The translations under genes were made by a program, and so were the position numbers. This document shows positions 60,614 to 64,000 of a DNA stretch of 64,000 nt, one piece after another. The notes under the pieces were generated by a model. That model made no database searches. It worked only from the letters and a program-made list of their open reading frames with translations, and was not told the DNA's origin. Every line of letters begins with the position of its first letter. Position 1 is the first letter of the stretch. The DNA comes from Antennarius striatus (taxonomy: Eukaryota > Chordata > Actinopteri > Lophiiformes > Antennariidae), in assembly GCF_040054535.1 (NCBI RefSeq), contig NC_090780.1, positions 5,294,001 to 5,358,000 on the forward strand. The letters are read 5' to 3'.

Positions 60614-61738
60614 TCAGATTTGTGTGTACTGTGCACTGAACTGGACACGATCTGGTCCCAGCATGTCCTGCACAGAAAGACAGAGGGACACATCCGCAAC
60701 CTTTGCATTTCTTCTAAGCATCAACTTCTTGTCAGTGAGATTTACTATCTTAACTAGAACATAGCCATCCTCCCGTAAGGGAGTGACAACTCTGCCCACC
60801 AGAATTTGTGCAGGCTTGGTCTCAGACTGGGTGGATTCAATCAGGACTGTGCTAGCCACCGTTGAGACGTCAAACGCTGGTAGTTTAGCCCACACTAAAT
60901 GTTCAGACAGTGGCTTCAGAGTGACACATGTTTTGAGCCTAGCTATTCCAATTCTGACCAGCATTGCTGTATACTTATATTCACCCGAGGAGGCCAAAGG
61001 GGACATTAGATGGAGCAAATGATCACTCGGAGCACTGTTTGCAGGAGATGCTGTGCTCTGGCTGCTCACAATCATCTTCGTCTGTGTAAAGAACCACTTG
61101 ATGACGTTGCTACCCTGAATCATATCATCACGTCAGCTTGGCACAACAAGAACTGGGATTATCACCTCGTAGCCATAAATTGACACAGTGAGGTCATACA
61201 TAGAAGAAGGTGTGACCAGGTTACCCCCACAGCCAGCAATGACAGCCCTCAGCTGACTTGAGCCACTGTCCACTAATGCCCATTAGTGGACAGTGGCATG
61301 TCCATCGTCAGTAGTGACATCCGTGTAGAAGAGGATATTAGTATTTGAGACTCTCTGCAGATCTTGGAAAATCAGTGTTCTTTGATAGTCCTGTATTGCT
61401 AAAGGTCGTAAACAATTTCTCATAAACAGTGCCTGTTAAGGTGGGAGGCTCACTCATTTGATCTGCGTTGTCCTCCTCTGCACGCAGATCATTCAGTTTC
61501 CCTGATGACCACAGGGATGGGGACGTCAATCCTCAGATACCTGTGTGTTGTTGCTATTTGGCCTTGTATTGGCCTGTGCACGACCCGGGCCCTGAAGTAG
61601 CAGCTTCTCTAGCATGCCAATCAATTTCTCAAGGGTAGGGTTGTCTTGACTCACAGTTGTTTTCTGTTCAGGTATACCTGTGTTGAAATTAGCATCAGGG
61701 CTCACCCCAATTTTATTCGTGTCGACTCTGTTATACAA
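60614..61738 (-). pseudogene. Gag end and protease remnant of the LTR element
   Basis: The protease motif LVDSGSSQL is read at about 61250-61276. It is preceded by an in-frame TAA inside a perfect palindrome (61262-61297) and followed by an in-frame stop near 61133. The gag end at 61526-61738 contains TLEKLIGMLEKLLLQGPG. The piece 60614-61123 (KPLSEHLVWAKLPAFDVS, ILVGRVVTPLREDGYVLVKI) looks like the protease-RT linker. Non-functional. Confidence 0.55.
61262..61297. repeat. Perfect 17-bp inverted repeat with 2-nt spacer
   Basis: GCCACTGTCCACTAATG, CC, CATTAGTGGACAGTGGC. The arms are exact reverse complements. It overlaps the protease DSG codons. Confidence 0.95.
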
Positions 61739-62430
61739 CTCAGCCGAGGACCTAAGTCCACCTTCCAGATATTATTCATCTAACACATCCTGAACCTCAC
61801 GAGCTGACCACTTACCCACTGTCTTGGACCAAAAAGTAAGAGCCAAGTCCCTGCTGGGGCAGTGCCTGATGAACATACGTGTAACTTCAACAGAAGGGTT
61901 GTCGAACAACTTTCCCTGTGCATTAAGACAACTGGCAACATCAACAGCTCTGTTCAACCGAAGTCATCCATAATCATATGGATCCTTTTGGTCTTTTGGC
62001 AGGCTGGATTAAAAGTCAGCTAGAGGAACACAGGAGCAGTGGCTAGAGCTGAAAATGTTTACGTAGGAGTACATAGATAGCCTGTGGATTCTGCCGCACA
62101 TCAATCTCACCATTCCTTATTCCAAATCGCACAACATCCTTTGCTCTGCCCCTCAGGTGGATGACAATCTCCTCAGCCTGATGTTCTACCTGAATATTGC
62201 TCTTCCTAATGTAGGTTCTCATTATATCCTCCGATTCACCAACAGCCATTGTATCTGAACTTTCCCCTCTGAATGTAGGTGGCTCCTCGCCTATGAGTGA
62301 CCAGTTGGACCTGGGAGAGATCTAGTGTCTGGCTGGGCAGATATTTTTCCTTCCTGCATGTATCTCTGTGGGCCGTGTGCACCGTAGCTGAATGGGTCAA
62401 TGTGAGGTGTGATGCAGGGGTCAATGTGTA

Positions 62431-62673
62431 TCCATCCATCCATCTTCTTCCGCTTATCCGGGGTCGGGTCGCGGGGGCAGCAGTTTAAGCAGGGAAGCCC
62501 GGACTTCCCTGTCCCTAGCCACTTCGTCTAGCTCCTCTGGGAGAATCCCAAGGCGTTCCCAGGCCAGCCGGGAGACATATTCTCTCCAGCATGTCCTGGG
62601 TCGTCCCCGGGGCCTCCTCCCGGTAGGACATGCCCGGAACACCTCACCAGGGAGGCGTCCAGGAGGCACTACA
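62431..62673 (-). mobile_element. Rex3 3' fragment nested in the LTR element
   Basis: The minus frame 62454-62669 gives the Rex3 C-terminus (PPGRLPGEVFRACPTGRRPR, YVSRLAWERLGILPEELDEV, LLPPRPDPG) followed by the CGGATAAGCGGAAGAAGATG-type end and GGATGGATGGATA. A 9-bp direct repeat CAATGTGTA flanks it (62422-62430 and 62674-62682), a plausible target-site duplication. It is strongly 5' truncated. Confidence 0.85.
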
Positions 62674-63132
62674 CAATGTGTAGTGTGTCAAAATACTATT
62701 GGCAATCTGCTGTCCTGTCTGTTGTACAACGTGATCCTTTGGTCAGCAAATCTCACTTCATCAGGTATAGGGTCTGGGACAGCGCTCTGAGATGGGTGTA
62801 ACCCATCTATAGACTGATCATAGGGTGAGGGTACAAGTCGAATTCAACAGGACTGTCCACAGGATCAATAACTATACATGTTTCATCCCTCACTCGATCA
62901 GCACGTAATGAAAATGGGACAGGTGTGAGATTTAACCCAAATGCGATATCCCTACCCCAACTGACAAGGGTTCCATCAAACATACCAGGCTGACCAGAGC
63001 TCATGTTTTGTTTTTTTAAACAAAGTCTCCACTCATATAATATTGACAATGAAGTCGAGAGTCCACCACAAAGGAATACAGCTCCAATGATGCAGTTATG
63101 AGAAGACACCAGCCCGGTCCGACAGGCATCGA

Positions 63133-63147
63133 CGAGTCACGGCACCA
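63133..63147 (-). other. Primer binding site, tRNA-His type
   Basis: The minus strand reads TGGTGCCGTGACTCG, matching 15 bases complementary to the 3' end of vertebrate tRNA-His including CCA. It is preceded by ...CACA T, fitting an LTR end in CA at 63149 with a one-base spacer. Confidence 0.7.
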
Positions 63148-63149
63148 AT

Positions 63150-64000
63150 GTGACCGATGTACAGTATGTCTTCTCTACATTAATTACACTCAAGTGTTAC
63201 ATATGTTACATATGTAAGAATACATGTACACTTTTTTCTTCTCATGAGTTAGCTTGTATGAGGTACAAAAAGATTCACAAACTTTTGCAATAATGTTGTA
63301 AGCAATAACACATATAAAAAATCTACAGTGACAATTTCATAGTTTCACACATACATAAATAAAACTTTCATGCATAGAAACAAATTTAAAATTGTGAAAA
63401 TGGATAGTCATACTTGTATACGTGTTGTTTTTCTTGGCTTTCTCTTGTAAGTTAAGTGCTTCTCCACATTGGTGTCTTTTTCTTCCTTCACTTTCTTCAA
63501 AGCTGTCTTGCAGCCCTGGACAGGAAGTGAGTATTTAAGATATGCAGTTTCTGAAACAAGCCTTTCATTTATATTCATGTCACTCAACTCATGTTGTGTA
63601 GCAATAGTGTATTTTTATGGTTCTCCATCACCTTTGCACTTTAGGTAGAATGAAAGTGGCTTTGTTTTATCTGAGCAGATTTATCAAGAATAATGTCAGG
63701 GATCAATTCTTATCTTAATAAAAAAGAATAATTCCCTATTGTTACTGGCTAAATCTGTAAAATTACCTTCGATAAATAGAAAGCTAGGTGTAGGCCAAAG
63801 TGAGGAAATAATGTAGTTCCTGTATATTAAATCTGTCCTAAGTGTATTAAAGTGTGGATTATTTTCACAAATGATATGAGAAGAGATATGCACTTGAATA
63901 TATGCACTAGATTATAATTGAAGAAAGCTTAAAATGTGATCGAGAGTGTGAATAACACATTATCAAAAAGTGATTAACTATTAAAGAAGCATATCCTCTT
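63150..64000. other. Probable LTR plus flank, no gene seen
   Basis: AT-rich. The 5' LTR of the element to the left should start here, but without the second LTR its outer end cannot be set. The minus frame 63696-63893 shows no recognisable motif. Confidence 0.35.

Larger units (their letters stand above)
60484..63149 (-). mobile_element. Decayed Gypsy-type LTR retrotransposon, internal region
   Basis: On the minus strand, in order: a primer binding site at 63133-63147, gag-like frames (62807-63109, 62043-62249, 61772-61957, 61526-61738), then a protease region with a DSG motif (61262-61270) and post-protease sequence (60614-61123). Every frame is short and interrupted. No reverse transcriptase, RNase H or integrase motif is found, so most of pol is missing from the left side or deleted. 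The 5' LTR should begin at 63149 and extend right; its far boundary was not resolved. A Rex3 3' fragment is nested at 62431-62673. Gypsy assignment rests on domain order and the primer type. Confidence 0.6.

Overview
This is a repeat-rich vertebrate window, almost certainly from a teleost fish. The evidence is a Rex3 retrotransposon, several RTE-clade and L2/Rex1-group LINE copies, tRNA-headed SINEs, a Tc1-like element with TIRs, a Gypsy-type LTR element, long dinucleotide and tetranucleotide microsatellites, and split genes with GT-AG introns. It is not bacterial: no operons or ribosome-binding sites were seen, and several long open frames begin at TTG or GTG with the plausible ATG further in.

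Layout. 1-24.7 kb is mostly transposable-element territory: an RTE-clade LINE cut by the window edge (1-2.9 kb), L2/Rex1-type debris (2.9-3.4 kb), microsatellites (4.9-5.9 kb), a decayed two-gene transposon-like module (about 7.2-13.1 kb, minus strand), an internally deleted L2/Rex1-group LINE ending in a (TATC)n tail (13.2-15.1 kb), a near full-length RTE element with an open ORF and an exact 19-bp target-site duplication (15.4-18.5 kb), another RTE fragment and a SINE (18.9-20.2 kb), a Rex3 copy with a broken RT (20.3-22.7 kb) and a short-TIR DNA element (23.8-24.6 kb). 24.7-33 kb holds scattered LINE and SINE pieces and otherwise looks empty.

33.4-59.2 kb carries the host genes. Two single-exon class A olfactory (V1R-like, ora) receptor genes are divergently transcribed, minus at 34.3-35.2 kb and plus at 38.8-39.8 kb. 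I call them ora2 and ora1. Downstream on the plus strand a complete phtf1-type gene can be rebuilt from 16 coding exons with consistent splice phases (42.26-59.16 kb, 689 codons). Its introns hold an RTE copy with an inverted 5' piece, a Tc1-like element, two SINEs and other repeats. Next to ora2, a minus-strand frame (33.44-33.86 kb) with a transmembrane segment, a charged, probably helical tail and a good splice acceptor is probably the last exon of a gene I do not recognise.

59.2-64 kb is the phtf1 3' flank followed by a decayed minus-strand Gypsy-type LTR retrotransposon. It has a tRNA-His-type primer binding site, gag-like pieces and a protease with a DSG motif, and a Rex3 3' fragment is nested in it.

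The receptors are expected to act in olfactory neurons and phtf1 in an endomembrane. I see no functional link between them beyond being neighbours. No complete novel system was found. The most unusual items are the decayed two-gene module, the unrecognised exon beside ora2, the twin-priming-like RTE inversion, a 140-bp tandem repeat carrying nuclear-receptor-like half-sites, and a perfect palindrome in the LTR-element protease.
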